A DNA stretch of 64,000 nucleotides from CADEEN01 sp963738425 (GTDB lineage Bacteria > Pseudomonadota > Gammaproteobacteria > Burkholderiales > Burkholderiaceae_C). Within the stretch, counting starts at the first letter, position 1, and every line of letters begins with the position of its first letter. Both the position numbers and the translations under genes were made by a program. Below, one piece after another: positions 41,933 through 50,858 of the stretch. Location: positions 31,859 to 95,858 of the forward strand of contig CAVTWT010000037.1 of NCBI GenBank assembly GCA_963738425.1. The letters run 5' to 3'. The notes below the pieces were generated by a model, which made no database searches, was not told the origin of the DNA, and saw only the letters and a list, made by a program, of their open reading frames with translations.

Positions 41933-42112
41933 CCGACTGCACCTGAGCGCAGCTCAGGCGCATCCCTCTTGAGTGAGCGAAGTTCGGGCAAGTGACTGTC
42001 CGCTCTCTCAAACGGCAAGCGTCTGCCATGGTTCGGGCGCGTGAGTTCGTTGCTGCGCGCAGCGATCACTAGACGGGTCTGAGGCGGTGCTGGCAGGGCG
42101 AGCGAGTACCAC

Positions 42113-42886
42113 TCACGCCGCTTGCGACCCCCGATGCGCCCACCCCGTGGTGCGCTTCTCCACCCACGAGAACAGCTCGTACATCGCCATCGCCATCACG
42201 CCGATCGTCACCAGGCCGGCAAAGGCCAGCGGCACACGCTGCTGGCTGCTGGCCGAACTGATGAGGTAGCCGATGCCGGAGTCGCCGGCCGTCATTTCGG
42301 CGAGCACGGTGCCGACGAAGGCGAGCGTGATTGCCACTTTGAGCGAGCCGTAGAAGTAGGGCATCGAGCGCGGCAGGCCGACCTTGATCAGCACGTCCCA
42401 GCGCTTGGCGCCGAGCACGCGCAGCACGTCTTCGAGTTCGGGCTCCATCGTCGCCAGGCCGGTGGCGATGTTGACGGTGATCGGAAAGAACGAGATCAGG
42501 AAGGCCGTCAGCACGCCAGGCCCGAGGCCGATGCCGAACCAGACGACGAGGATCGGCACGATGGCCGCTTTGGGCACGGCGTTGAAGGCCACCATCAGCG
42601 GGTAGAGCGCGGTGTAGGCCAGGCGCGAACTGCCGACCAAAAAGCCGAGCAGCACGCCGACGACGATGGCGATGCCGAAGCCGAGCATCGTCACCCAGAA
42701 GGTCTTCCACGCCGCTTCGATCAGAGGGCCCTTGAACTCGATGAACTCCTTGGCGATCTGCAGCGGGCTCGGGAAGATGAACTCCGGCACTTTGAACAGC
42801 GTGACGATGAGCTGCCACAGCACGAGCACGGCGGCGAGCACGATCAGCGGCGACCAGCGTTCGAGGTTTTTGCTGACTCGCATCAT
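42113..42886 (-). CDS. ABC transporter permease (SsuC/TauC-like)
   Basis: A 257-residue permease with six predicted helices. The EAA loop appears as DVLRVLGAKRWDVLIKVGLP, and ALTFAFVGTVLAEMT-like ITLAFVGTVLAEMTAGDSGI is typical of the nitrate/sulfonate/pyrimidine-precursor group. The last 102 bp of the gene are copied at 34697-34798. The start overlaps the ATPase stop as ATGA. Ligand is unknown. Confidence 0.9.
   Translation of the reverse strand: MMRVSKNLERWSPLIVLAAVLVLWQLIVTLFKVPEFIFPSPLQIAKEFIEFKGPLIEAAWKTFWVTMLGFGIAIVVGVLLGFLVGSSRLAYTALYPLMVAFNAVPKAAIVPILVVWFGIGLGPGVLTAFLISFFPITVNIATGLATMEPELEDVLRVLGAKRWDVLIKVGLPRSMPYFYGSLKVAITLAFVGTVLAEMTAGDSGIGYLISSASSQQRVPLAFAGLVTIGVMAMAMYELFSWVEKRTTGWAHRGSQAA
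42118..42219 (-). repeat. 102-bp direct repeat, copy 2 (native permease 3' end)
   Basis: This is the natural 3' end of the permease gene. It matches 34697-34798 at 100 of 102 positions in the same orientation. It forms the right edge of the 7.3-kb block carrying the TRAP and oxidoreductase genes. Confidence 0.92.
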
Positions 42887-43677
42887 GTCTTCCGGATCGC
42901 GCCGATGTGGCCACGCAGCTCATGCACGATGTCGGTGAACTGCGGTGTGTAGGTGATCTCCAGATCGCGCGGGCGCGGCAGGTCGATCTCGCGCCGCTGC
43001 ACGAAGCGGCCCGGGCTCTTGCTCATCACGTACACCGTGTCGGCCAGGAACACGCTCTCGCGCAGGTCGTGCGTGACCAGGATGACGTTGAACTTCTTCA
43101 TCGCCTGCAGGTCGCGCAGGTTGCACCACAGCTCCTCGCGCGTGAACGCGTCGAGCGCGCCGAACGGCTCGTCCAGCAGCAGCATCCGGGGTTCATGCAC
43201 GAGCGCGCGGCAGATCGACGCGCGCTGCTGCATGCCGCCCGACAGCTGCCACGGGAACTTGTCTTCGTAGCCGGCCAGGCCGACGCTCTTCAACAGCTCG
43301 CGCGCCTTGTCCGCGTACTCGGCTTTCTTCGCCTTGAAGTTCGAGCGGTACGGCTCGACGATTTCGAGCGGCAGCAGCACGTTGTCGAGCGTCGTGCGCC
43401 ACGGCAGCAGGCTCGGCGCCTGGAACGCCATGCCACTGATCTTCAGCGGCCCGGTGACAGGCGCACCACCGATGGCGATGCTGCCCTTGCTCGGCATCTT
43501 CAGGCCGGTGGCAAGTTTCATGAACGTCGATTTGCCGCAGCCCGAGGGGCCGACGATGGCGATGAACTCGCCTTCGCCCAGCGTCAGCGAGATGTCTTCG
43601 ACGGCGAACTGCTGCTTGGCCAGCAGTTCGTCGTTGTAGGCGAGCCAGACGTTCTTGAAGTCGACGAAGGATGTCAT
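42883..43677 (-). CDS. ABC transporter ATP-binding protein (SsuB/TauB-like)
   Basis: The 264-residue ATPase has Walker A GPSGCGKST, Q-loop MAFQAPSLLPWRTTLDNV, signature LSGGMQQRASICRAL, Walker B MLLLDEPFGALD and the switch VTHDLRES. It energises the SsuC-like permease encoded next. Its stop overlaps the permease start. A 100-bp inverted repeat separates it from the binding-protein gene upstream in the same transcript. Confidence 0.93.
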   Translation of the reverse strand: MTSFVDFKNVWLAYNDELLAKQQFAVEDISLTLGEGEFIAIVGPSGCGKSTFMKLATGLKMPSKGSIAIGGAPVTGPLKISGMAFQAPSLLPWRTTLDNVLLPLEIVEPYRSNFKAKKAEYADKARELLKSVGLAGYEDKFPWQLSGGMQQRASICRALVHEPRMLLLDEPFGALDAFTREELWCNLRDLQAMKKFNVILVTHDLRESVFLADTVYVMSKSPGRFVQRREIDLPRPRDLEITYTPQFTDIVHELRGHIGAIRKT

Positions 43678-43685
43678 GAATTTCC

Positions 43686-43784
43686 TTCACCGCAGAGGAG
43701 CGGAGGACGCAGAGGTGCGCAGAGGAAAACATGAGATTGACTTCCTCTGCGCACCTCTGCGTCCCTCTGCGCCTCTGCGGTGAA
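43686..43784. repeat. Long inverted repeat between binding protein and ATPase genes
   Basis: Arms 43686-43727 and 43742-43784 are near-perfect complements about 42 bp long, built from the unit CGCAGAGG repeated with small changes, with a 14-bp AT-rich spacer. It lies between two genes of one operon and would form a strong RNA hairpin that could stop 3' decay, raising the binding-protein message over the ATPase and permease. Confidence 0.85.
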
Positions 43785-43795
43785 TGAGGTTGGTT

Positions 43796-44833
43796 TTACT
43801 TCTTCGCCGCCGGCAGGATGTTCAACTCCGCCTTGCTCGGCAGGTACGCATCGCTCCACACTGTTCCTGCATCGACACGCGTCTTGGTCGCGAACGCATC
43901 CGACACCTGCGACGCCATCAGCGACAGCCGCCCTGGCACGACGACGCCGAAGCCCTCGGCACGCGCATCCGGGCTGGCCACCACGGCGTCGATCGCCATG
44001 CGCAGACGCCGCTTCTCCAACTCGACGTTGATGATGCCGTCGCGTGCCTTCACGTACTCGATCGACGCATCGGGGTTCGCCATCACTTCCTTCGCGCCCT
44101 TCGTGAAGGCGACGAGAAACGCTTTCACCGCCGCCGGGTTCTCCTTGACCAGCTTCGGCGAGGCGATGATGACGTTGCCGTACAGCTTCACGCCATGCGC
44201 CGCGTAGGGCAGGATGACCACGTCGGCCGCGGGCACGTTGCGCGCCTCGAGGTTGAGCAGCGAGGTGAACGAGAAGCCGGTGATGGCATCGACATCGCCG
44301 CGGGCCAGCATCGTCTCGCGCAGCGGCGGGTCCATGCTCGTCCAGGCGACGTTCTGCACGTTGTTGGCCTTGGCAAAGATCGGCCAGCCGCGGCGGCCGG
44401 CGTCGAACACCGGTGCGCCGAGCTTCTTGCCGGACAGATCAGACGGCTTGGTGATGCCGCTCTTCTTCAACGCCAGCACCGCGGCCGGCGTGTTGTTGTA
44501 GACCATCATCACCGCCACCGGCTTGTTCGGCGCTTCCGGGTTGTTGGCGTGGAATTCCATCAACGCTGCGAGGTCGGCAAAACCCATGTCGTAGGTGCCG
44601 CTGGCCACGCGCTGCACCGTGCCGCCGCTGCCGTTGCCGGCGTCGATGGTGACGTTCAATCCGGCGGCCTTGTAGTGGCCTTTGACGTCGGAAGCGAGGA
44701 ACAGCGCGGCCGGGCCTTCGAAGCGCCAGTCGAGCTGGAACTTGATCGGCGTCTGGGCCGCAGCGGGCTGGGCCAGGATGGCGAGGCCGGCAGCCAGCAG
44801 GGCGCGGCGGGTCAACGAGGCGAGGGCATTCAT
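43796..44833 (-). CDS. ABC transporter substrate-binding protein (NMT1/THI5-like)
   Basis: The 345-residue periplasmic protein has a signal peptide (LTRRALLAAGLAILAQ, cleavage after AAA) and the NMT1 fold: KFQLDWRFEGPAALFLASD, GLNVTIDAGNGSGG, VASGTYDMGFADL and LSGKKLGAPVFDAG. Relatives bind thiamine precursors, nitrate or sulfonates. ATG 44833 starts the family-like sequence; the longer upstream frame is not credible. It is divergent from the hybrid kinase gene with 189 bp between them. Confidence 0.88.
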   Translation of the reverse strand: MNALASLTRRALLAAGLAILAQPAAAQTPIKFQLDWRFEGPAALFLASDVKGHYKAAGLNVTIDAGNGSGGTVQRVASGTYDMGFADLAALMEFHANNPEAPNKPVAVMMVYNNTPAAVLALKKSGITKPSDLSGKKLGAPVFDAGRRGWPIFAKANNVQNVAWTSMDPPLRETMLARGDVDAITGFSFTSLLNLEARNVPAADVVILPYAAHGVKLYGNVIIASPKLVKENPAAVKAFLVAFTKGAKEVMANPDASIEYVKARDGIINVELEKRRLRMAIDAVVASPDARAEGFGVVVPGRLSLMASQVSDAFATKTRVDAGTVWSDAYLPSKAELNILPAAKK

Positions 44834-45022
44834 GGGCAGCAAACTCCGGAGGTGCAAACCCGCTGATTGTGCAAGGCGCGTGCCAGTTGACGCCTCGGGT
44901 GTTGCACCAGCGCAGGGCCGGCGGCCACCGCGTTTGCCCGAGGCAAGCGCCGGTGCAGCGCCCGCTACAGTGACGTCGGGCCTCCTTTTTGCAACGCAGA
45001 ACAAAAACAACCGGCAGCCTTT

Positions 45023-48000
45023 GTGCGCTCGATCAACCGTCTGACGCTGCGTTTTCGCTGCTGGTCGTGCTGGCGGCCGTGGTGCTCCTGTACTTTCGAT
45101 GGCACACCGCGGCCGCGCAGGTGCACACGCTCGAATCGCAGCTCGCCGAGGGTGCCGAAGCCCTCGTGCGCCTGACCGAGCGGCGCGTGGCCGATGGCGG
45201 CGTCATCGCCGGCCAGACCTTGATCGCCCAGCTGCGCAGCGACGAGCCCCGCCTGCTCGCGGCGTCGTTGCACGGGCCGGACGGGCGCGTGGACAGCAGC
45301 GACGGCGCGGCGCTGTCCAGCCTGCAGGCGCTCGACGCTCGACCCCACCGCGCCGATGCGGGGCCTGGAGCGCGGCGGCTGGATGCCGGTGCCGCACTAC
45401 TACGTGCTCGACCGGCCGTTGCCCGGATCGCAGGTGTTGCGCCTGGTCTACGACGCACAACCGCTGGCGACGGCCTGGCGCTCGATGGTGTTGCCGGCGC
45501 TGGGCGTGCTGGCCGCCATGGGCTTGTCCATCATCGGGCTGTTCCGCTGGCTGATGGTGCGCCCGCTGGCTTCGTTGCGCGAGATCACCGAGTTCGCCAC
45601 CGCGCTGCCGGGTGCGCCGGGTGCACGTTTGGCAGTCGATGGCTCGCACCTGCAGGAGGTCGATGCCGCGCGCGAGGCGTTGAACCAGGCGGCGAAGGAC
45701 CTGGAATTGCACCGGCGCGAGCTCGATCAGCAGCGCGCCCTGCTGCGCGGCGTCATCGACGCGCTGCCCGGCGGCGTGGCGCTGAAGACGCTTGAAGGTC
45801 AGCTGCTGCTGGTCAATGCCTACCTGGCGCGGCGCCTCGACCTGACGCCGAGCCAGATCGAAGGGCGGCCGATGGAAGAGTTCGGCACGCGGCAGCTGCG
45901 CGAGCGCATGACGGCACTCGATGGGCAACTGCTGGCCGGGCAGCGCGGCACGGTGATCAGCGACACCTTCCTGGCCGCCGACCAGTTGGTGCACCTGGTC
46001 AATAAGACCCTGCTCGACCTTCCCGGACGCGAGGATCCGCTGATCCTGACCACCACCACCAACGTCAGCGAGCTGCACCGCTCGCGGCGCGCGGTCGAGG
46101 AGGGCTGGCGCCTGCTGCGCGCGGTGATCGACGCCGACGAAGCACAGATCGCGCTAAAGGACCGCGAGGGCCGCTTCGTGCTGGTCAACCAGGCGACGCA
46201 GCACTACTGGGGCCTGACCGAGGCGCAGATGGTCGGCCGGCGCTCGATCGATCTGTTCGAGAACACCGAGGCGCTGTTCCGCAATCTCGACACCGACCGC
46301 CAGGTCTGGGACGGCGCGGGGCCGCTGGTGGGCGAGTACCGCGTCGACGGCCCCGACGGCCGCAAGTCGGACATGGTCTTCATGCGCCGCCTCGTGAGCT
46401 CGCTCGACGGCCATCAGCTGCTGTTGATCGTCGGGCGCGACGTGACGCGGCTGCGCGAGCTGGCGCGCCTGAACCGTCACCACGAGAGCCTGGTGCGCGA
46501 GGTCATCGACCTCGAGGACCACTTCATCGTCGTCAAGGACGCGCAGTTGCGCTACGTGCTGGTCAACGCGGCCTACGCGCGCGCCGTCGGGCGCAGCGAA
46601 GACGCCTTTGTCGGCCGCACGGTGGCCGAGGTCTTCAACCTGCCCGAGTGCGGTGGCCGCGTGCTCGAGGCTGACATGCGGGTCATCCGCGAGGGCGTGA
46701 CCACGGTGCAGGAGGAGACGGCCAACATCGGCCAGGGCCCGCGCCGCTATCTCGCCTCGAAGCGGCCGATCGATCTCGCCGACGGCAGCCGGGGCGTGCT
46801 GGCCGTGATCCGCGACGTGACCGAGGAGCGCGAGCGCGAGGCGTCGCTGCGCCAGGCGATGGAGCAGGCGCAGGCGGCAGTCGAGACGCGGGCGCGCTTC
46901 CTGGCCAACATCAGCCACGAGATCCGCACGCCGATCAACGGCATCATGGGCATGACCGACCTGGTGCTCGACAGCGCGTTGTCGCCGCAGCAGCGCGAGC
47001 GCCTGCAGCACGCCCGCGCCTCGGCTGACGCACTGCTGGCGATCGTCAACGACCTGCTCGACCTGTCGAAGATCGATGCCGGGGCGGTCAGCGTGGAGCG
47101 CGCCGAGTTCGACCTGCACGCGCTGCTGGTGGCGGTGAGCCACGTGGTGGCGCCACGCGCCGGCAGCAAGGGCCTGCGCTTCTCGCTCGCCATCGATCCC
47201 GACGTGCCCGAGCGCTTGCTCGGCGACGCCGTGCGCCTGCGCCAGGTGCTGACCAACCTGCTCGGCAACGCGGTCAAGTTCACCGAGCGCGGCGGCGTTG
47301 GGCTGCACGCGCGCCTGGCGACGTCGGTGACCTCGCCGACGCTGCGTCTGGAGGTCGAGGACAGCGGGCCTGGGATCGACGAGGCCGAGCAGCAGCGCAT
47401 CTTCGAGCCCTTCGCGCAGGTCGACGAATCGACCACGCGCCGCCACGGGGGCACCGGTCTCGGGCTCTCGATTTCGCGCGAGCTGGCCACGCTGATGGGC
47501 GGCACGATCGGGCTGCGCAGCCGGCGCGGCGAGGGCAGCTGCTTCGTGCTCGAGCTGCCGCTGCTGGCCGAGCTGGCACAGCCGTCGGCGCCGATGGCGG
47601 GCCGGCACATCGCGTGGCTGTGCGCCGAGGGCAGCGCGCCGCCGTGGTTGCCGTGGCTGAAGCAATGGGGTGCGCAGGTGTGGCTGGCGCAGACCGCGCG
47701 CCAAGTGGCCGAGACCGCATCGGCGCCGATCGACACCGTGGTCATCGATGGCCTGGCCCCCTGCGCCACCTTCGAACCCGCCGTGCAGGAGTGGCGGGCC
47801 CATGCCACCCTCAAGCGTGTGGTGGTGCTCGACAGCCCGACGCACGGCGCCCTGGAGGCCGATGCACTGCGCGTGCACCTGCCCAGCGTGCGCGGGTTGC
47901 CCCAGGCGCGCGCCATGCAGCCGCTGACACCGCGCGAGCTTCACGCGCTGCTGAACCCGCGCAGCGAGCCACGTCCGGCCGCCGCTCCCCCGGTCCCCGC

Positions 48001-48427
48001 CCCACAGGGCGACCGGGCGCGGCTGCAAGGCCTGCGCGTGCTGCTGGCCGAGGACAACGAGGTCAACAGCCTCGTCGCCGAAGCTGTGTTGGCCAAGCAC
48101 GGTGCGGTGGTGGCGATGGCGCGCGACGGTGTCGAAGCCCTCGAGCATTTGCGCGACGAACCCTTCGACATCGCCCTGGTGGATGTGCAGATGCCGCGGC
48201 TGGATGGGCTGGAGGTGGTGCACCGCTGGCGCGAGGAAGAGCACATTCGAGCGCGCGGCGAGCCGCTGACGATGCTGGCGATGACGGCCCACGCGATGGC
48301 CGGCGACCGCGAGCGCTTTCTCAGGGCCGGCTTCGACGGCTACGTCGGCAAGCCGTACACGCCGCACGAGCTGCTGCGCGAGATCGAGCGCGCGCTCGCC
48401 GGGCGCGCGTCAGCCACAGGCACCTGA
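45023..48427 (+). pseudogene. Membrane hybrid histidine kinase, two compensating frameshifts
   Basis: In corrected form a 1134-residue kinase. GTG 45023 starts VRSINRLTLR; one T appears missing in TTTT (45052-45055) before FSLLVVLAAVVLLYFRW (membrane helix 1), and one base is extra near 45338-45341 before PMRGLERGGWMPVPHYYVL. After a periplasmic domain, helix 2 lies at about 153-178, then three PAS domains (about 241-355, 363-480, 490-605), HisKA with NISHEIRTPINGI (His632), HATPase and a receiver domain with Asp1054 (LVDVQMPRLDG). From ATG 45356 onward the frame is open and clean. The two shifts cancel, so the start and end share a frame. Confidence 0.8.
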
Positions 48428-48437
48428 GAAGCCGGCG

Positions 48438-49505
48438 TCAGCCAGCGACGTCGACGACGGCCTGCCGGCCGATCGTGCCGAACAGGTCCTTCGGATCGTC
48501 GGTCTGCGGCACCAGCCGGATCGTCTCGCCGATGTGCAGTTCACGCGCTGCGTCGTGCAGGAAGTGCAGCGCCGAATAGTCCTCGAGCGCGAAGCCGACC
48601 GAGTCGAACACCGTCACCTCCTCGACGCGCGTGCGCCCCGCGGCCTGCAGCGCGAGCACGCGCCAGAGTTCGGTCACGGCAAAGTCGGCCGGCATCTGCT
48701 GCAGGTCGCCTTCGATGCGCGTCTGCGGCTCGTACTCGACGAACACGCTCGCCGCGCGCAGCACGTCGGCGTGCAGCTCGGTCTTGCCCGGGCAGTCGCC
48801 GCCGACGGCGTTGAGGTGCATGCCGGGCTCGATCATGTCCGGCGTGACGATGGTCGCGCGTTGCTTGTCGGCGGTGATCGTGGTCACGATGTCGGCGCCG
48901 CGCACGGCCTCGGCCGCGCTGCGGCAGGTCACGAGCTGAAGGCCATGACCCTGCAGGTTGCGCACCAGCTTGGCGGTGGCGTGGGCATCGACGTCGTACA
49001 GGCGCAGCGTGGTGATGCCCAGCAGGTCGCGGAACGCGATCGCCTGGAACTCGGCCTGGGCGCCGTTGCCGATCAGCGCCATGACGCGGCTGTTGCGGCG
49101 CGCGAGCACGCGCGCGGCCAACGCCGACATCGCCGCGGTGCGGATGGCGGTCGGCAGTGTCAGCTCGGCCAGCAGGCGCGGCGCGCCGGTGGCCACGTCG
49201 GCCAGCACGCCGAAGGCCATCACGGTCGAGACGCCGCGCTGCGTGTTCTTCGGGTGGCCGTTGACGTACTTGAACGCGTACCAGCTCGCGTCCGAGATCG
49301 GCATCAGCTCGATCACGCCGTCTTGCGAGTGGTTGGCCACGCGCGGCGTCTTGTCGAACTCGCTCCAGCGCAGGAAGTCGGCGTGGATGCGATCGGCCAC
49401 GGCGGCGATGCAGGCCGGCAGCCCTTTGCGGGCGACGATGCGGGCCACATCGGGCGCGCCGAGGTACAGGGTGTCGGTGTCGAAGGAGGTGCGTTGGCGT
49501 GTCAT
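48438..49505 (-). CDS. Ornithine cyclodeaminase-family protein
   Basis: A 355-residue member of the OCD/mu-crystallin family. VNGHPKNTQRGVSTVMAFG is the substrate loop, LPTAIRTAAMSALAARVL and VMALIGNGAQAEFQAIAF the NAD-binding Rossmann start, and LNAVGGDCPGKTELHADVL carries the catalytic Asp of the ornithine cyclodeaminase group. It would turn ornithine into proline with ammonia release. It is divergent from an Lrp-type regulator, the common arrangement for control by amino acids. Confidence 0.9.
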   Translation of the reverse strand: MTRQRTSFDTDTLYLGAPDVARIVARKGLPACIAAVADRIHADFLRWSEFDKTPRVANHSQDGVIELMPISDASWYAFKYVNGHPKNTQRGVSTVMAFGVLADVATGAPRLLAELTLPTAIRTAAMSALAARVLARRNSRVMALIGNGAQAEFQAIAFRDLLGITTLRLYDVDAHATAKLVRNLQGHGLQLVTCRSAAEAVRGADIVTTITADKQRATIVTPDMIEPGMHLNAVGGDCPGKTELHADVLRAASVFVEYEPQTRIEGDLQQMPADFAVTELWRVLALQAAGRTRVEEVTVFDSVGFALEDYSALHFLHDAARELHIGETIRLVPQTDDPKDLFGTIGRQAVVDVAG

Positions 49506-49594
49506 GGCCGAGAGTTTGTCGAAGCCCGACGGCAGGCGAAAGCGTCAAAACTGTCTCCGATCCGTCAGTTCTTTGAACAGAACGTCAGACTAAG

Positions 49595-50041
49595 ATGCCA
49601 CGTATGTCCAAAGCAGACAACCTCGACAGCACCGACCAGCGCCTGATCGCGCTGCTGCGCCAGGACGCGCGCCTGCCGATTGCCGCGCTGGCCGACAAGC
49701 TCGGCGTCTCGCGCGGCACCGTCAACAACCGCCTGGCCAAGCTCGAAAAATCGGGCGTGGTCATCGGCTACACGGTGCAGTTGCGCCCCGACGCGCAACC
49801 CAACCAGATTCGCGCCTGGATGGGCATCGAGGTCGAAGGCAACCAGACGCGCGAGGTCATCGCCAACCTGCTCGGCGAGCCGGGCATCGGCGCGCTGCAC
49901 GACACCAACGGCCGCTGGGATCTGCTGGCCGAGTTGCGTGCCACCACAATGACCGAGCTGTCGCAGGTGCTGGAGCGGATTCGATTGTTGAAGGGCATCC
50001 GCGGCACCGAGACCAGCATTCACCTGGCGACCTACCGCTGA
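49595..50041 (+). CDS. Lrp/AsnC-family regulator
   Basis: A 148-residue protein with an N-terminal helix-turn-helix (STDQRLIALLRQDARLPI, ADKLGVSRGTVNNRLAKLE) and a C-terminal RAM ligand-binding domain (IRAWMGIEVEGN, LHDTNGRWDLLAELRA). It probably controls the divergent ornithine cyclodeaminase-like gene; the 89-bp gap contains AT-rich sequence. ATG 49595 and ATG 49604 are both possible starts and no clear ribosome site decides. Confidence 0.9.
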   Translation: MPRMSKADNLDSTDQRLIALLRQDARLPIAALADKLGVSRGTVNNRLAKLEKSGVVIGYTVQLRPDAQPNQIRAWMGIEVEGNQTREVIANLLGEPGIGALHDTNGRWDLLAELRATTMTELSQVLERIRLLKGIRGTETSIHLATYR

Positions 50042-50114
50042 GCCCGCGGTCGCTGCCGCAGAAAGAAGCCATGAACAACAACAGACGGATCCGTCCCCAT
50101 CGCCAGACTCGGCG

Positions 50115-50852
50115 GTGCACGCCCCGCACGGTGTGCTCAGCGACTACTACCGTGATGCCGGCGCTCGCGAAGCCTATGTGCGCAGCACCTTCGACGACAC
50201 CGCCGAAGACTACGACCGCATCGAGCGCCTCATCGGCTTTGGCACCGGCCCGTGGTACCGGCGGCAGGCACTGCTGCGGGCGGGGCTGCGGCCGGGGCTC
50301 GACGTGGTCGACGTCGGCATGGGCACCGGCCTCGTCGCCAAGGGGATCCTGCGGGTCACCGGCGAGCCGCAGCGATTGATCGGTGTCGACCCGAGCCCCG
50401 GCATGATTGCGCAATCGGGTTTGCCGGCCGAGGTGCGCTGCCTCGACGGCCGCGCCGAAGCGATGCCACTGCCGAGCGCCAGCGCCGACTTCATCACCAT
50501 GGGCTACGCGTTGCGCCACATCGCCGACCTGTCCGCCGCGTTCGCCGAGTTTGCCCGCGTGCTGCGGCCCGGTGGCCGTGTGCTGATCCTCGAGATCACA
50601 CCCGCAGAGGGCAAACTTGCCAACACGCTGCTGCGCGCCTACATGCGCGGTGTCGTGCCGACGATCGCCAAGCTCGTCGCCCGCAAGCCGCAGACGGCCG
50701 AGCTGTGGCGCTACTACTGGGACACGATCGAAGCCTGCGCGCCGCCCGAAGCGGTGCTGCGCACGCTGGCCGATGCCGGGTTCGACGCGGCCGAGCGGCA
50801 TGTCGAGCTGGGGATTTTTTCGGAGTACCGGGCGGTGAGAAGAGCGGCCTGA
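50115..50852 (+). CDS. Class I SAM-dependent methyltransferase (UbiE-like)
   Basis: The 245-residue methyltransferase has motif I LDVVDVGMGTGLVAKGIL, motif II GVDPSPGMIAQ and the UbiE-type MGYALRHIADL with VLRPGGRVLILEIT. It resembles ubiquinone/menaquinone methyltransferases but is shorter at the N-terminus. The GTG 50115 is used; an ATG at 50071 behind AGAAAGAAG would be a better start if one base were missing just after it, since the frame then reads QQTDPSPSPDSAVHAP. Substrate is not known. Confidence 0.82.
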   Translation: MHAPHGVLSDYYRDAGAREAYVRSTFDDTAEDYDRIERLIGFGTGPWYRRQALLRAGLRPGLDVVDVGMGTGLVAKGILRVTGEPQRLIGVDPSPGMIAQSGLPAEVRCLDGRAEAMPLPSASADFITMGYALRHIADLSAAFAEFARVLRPGGRVLILEITPAEGKLANTLLRAYMRGVVPTIAKLVARKPQTAELWRYYWDTIEACAPPEAVLRTLADAGFDAAERHVELGIFSEYRAVRRAA

Positions 50853-50858
50853 AGTGCC

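Noticed and set aside
34799..42117. Complete integrative element
   Set aside because: Direct repeats are present, but I found no integrase, recombinase, relaxase or transposase between them, so only a footprint is claimed.
43686..43784. Possible CRISPR array from repeated CGCAGAGG units
   Set aside because: The units are contiguous arms of one inverted repeat with no regular spacers, and no cas genes are nearby.
46154..48367. 737-codon open frame opposite the hybrid kinase
   Set aside because: No domain features and typical antisense amino-acid bias; the kinase domains on the plus strand are unambiguous.
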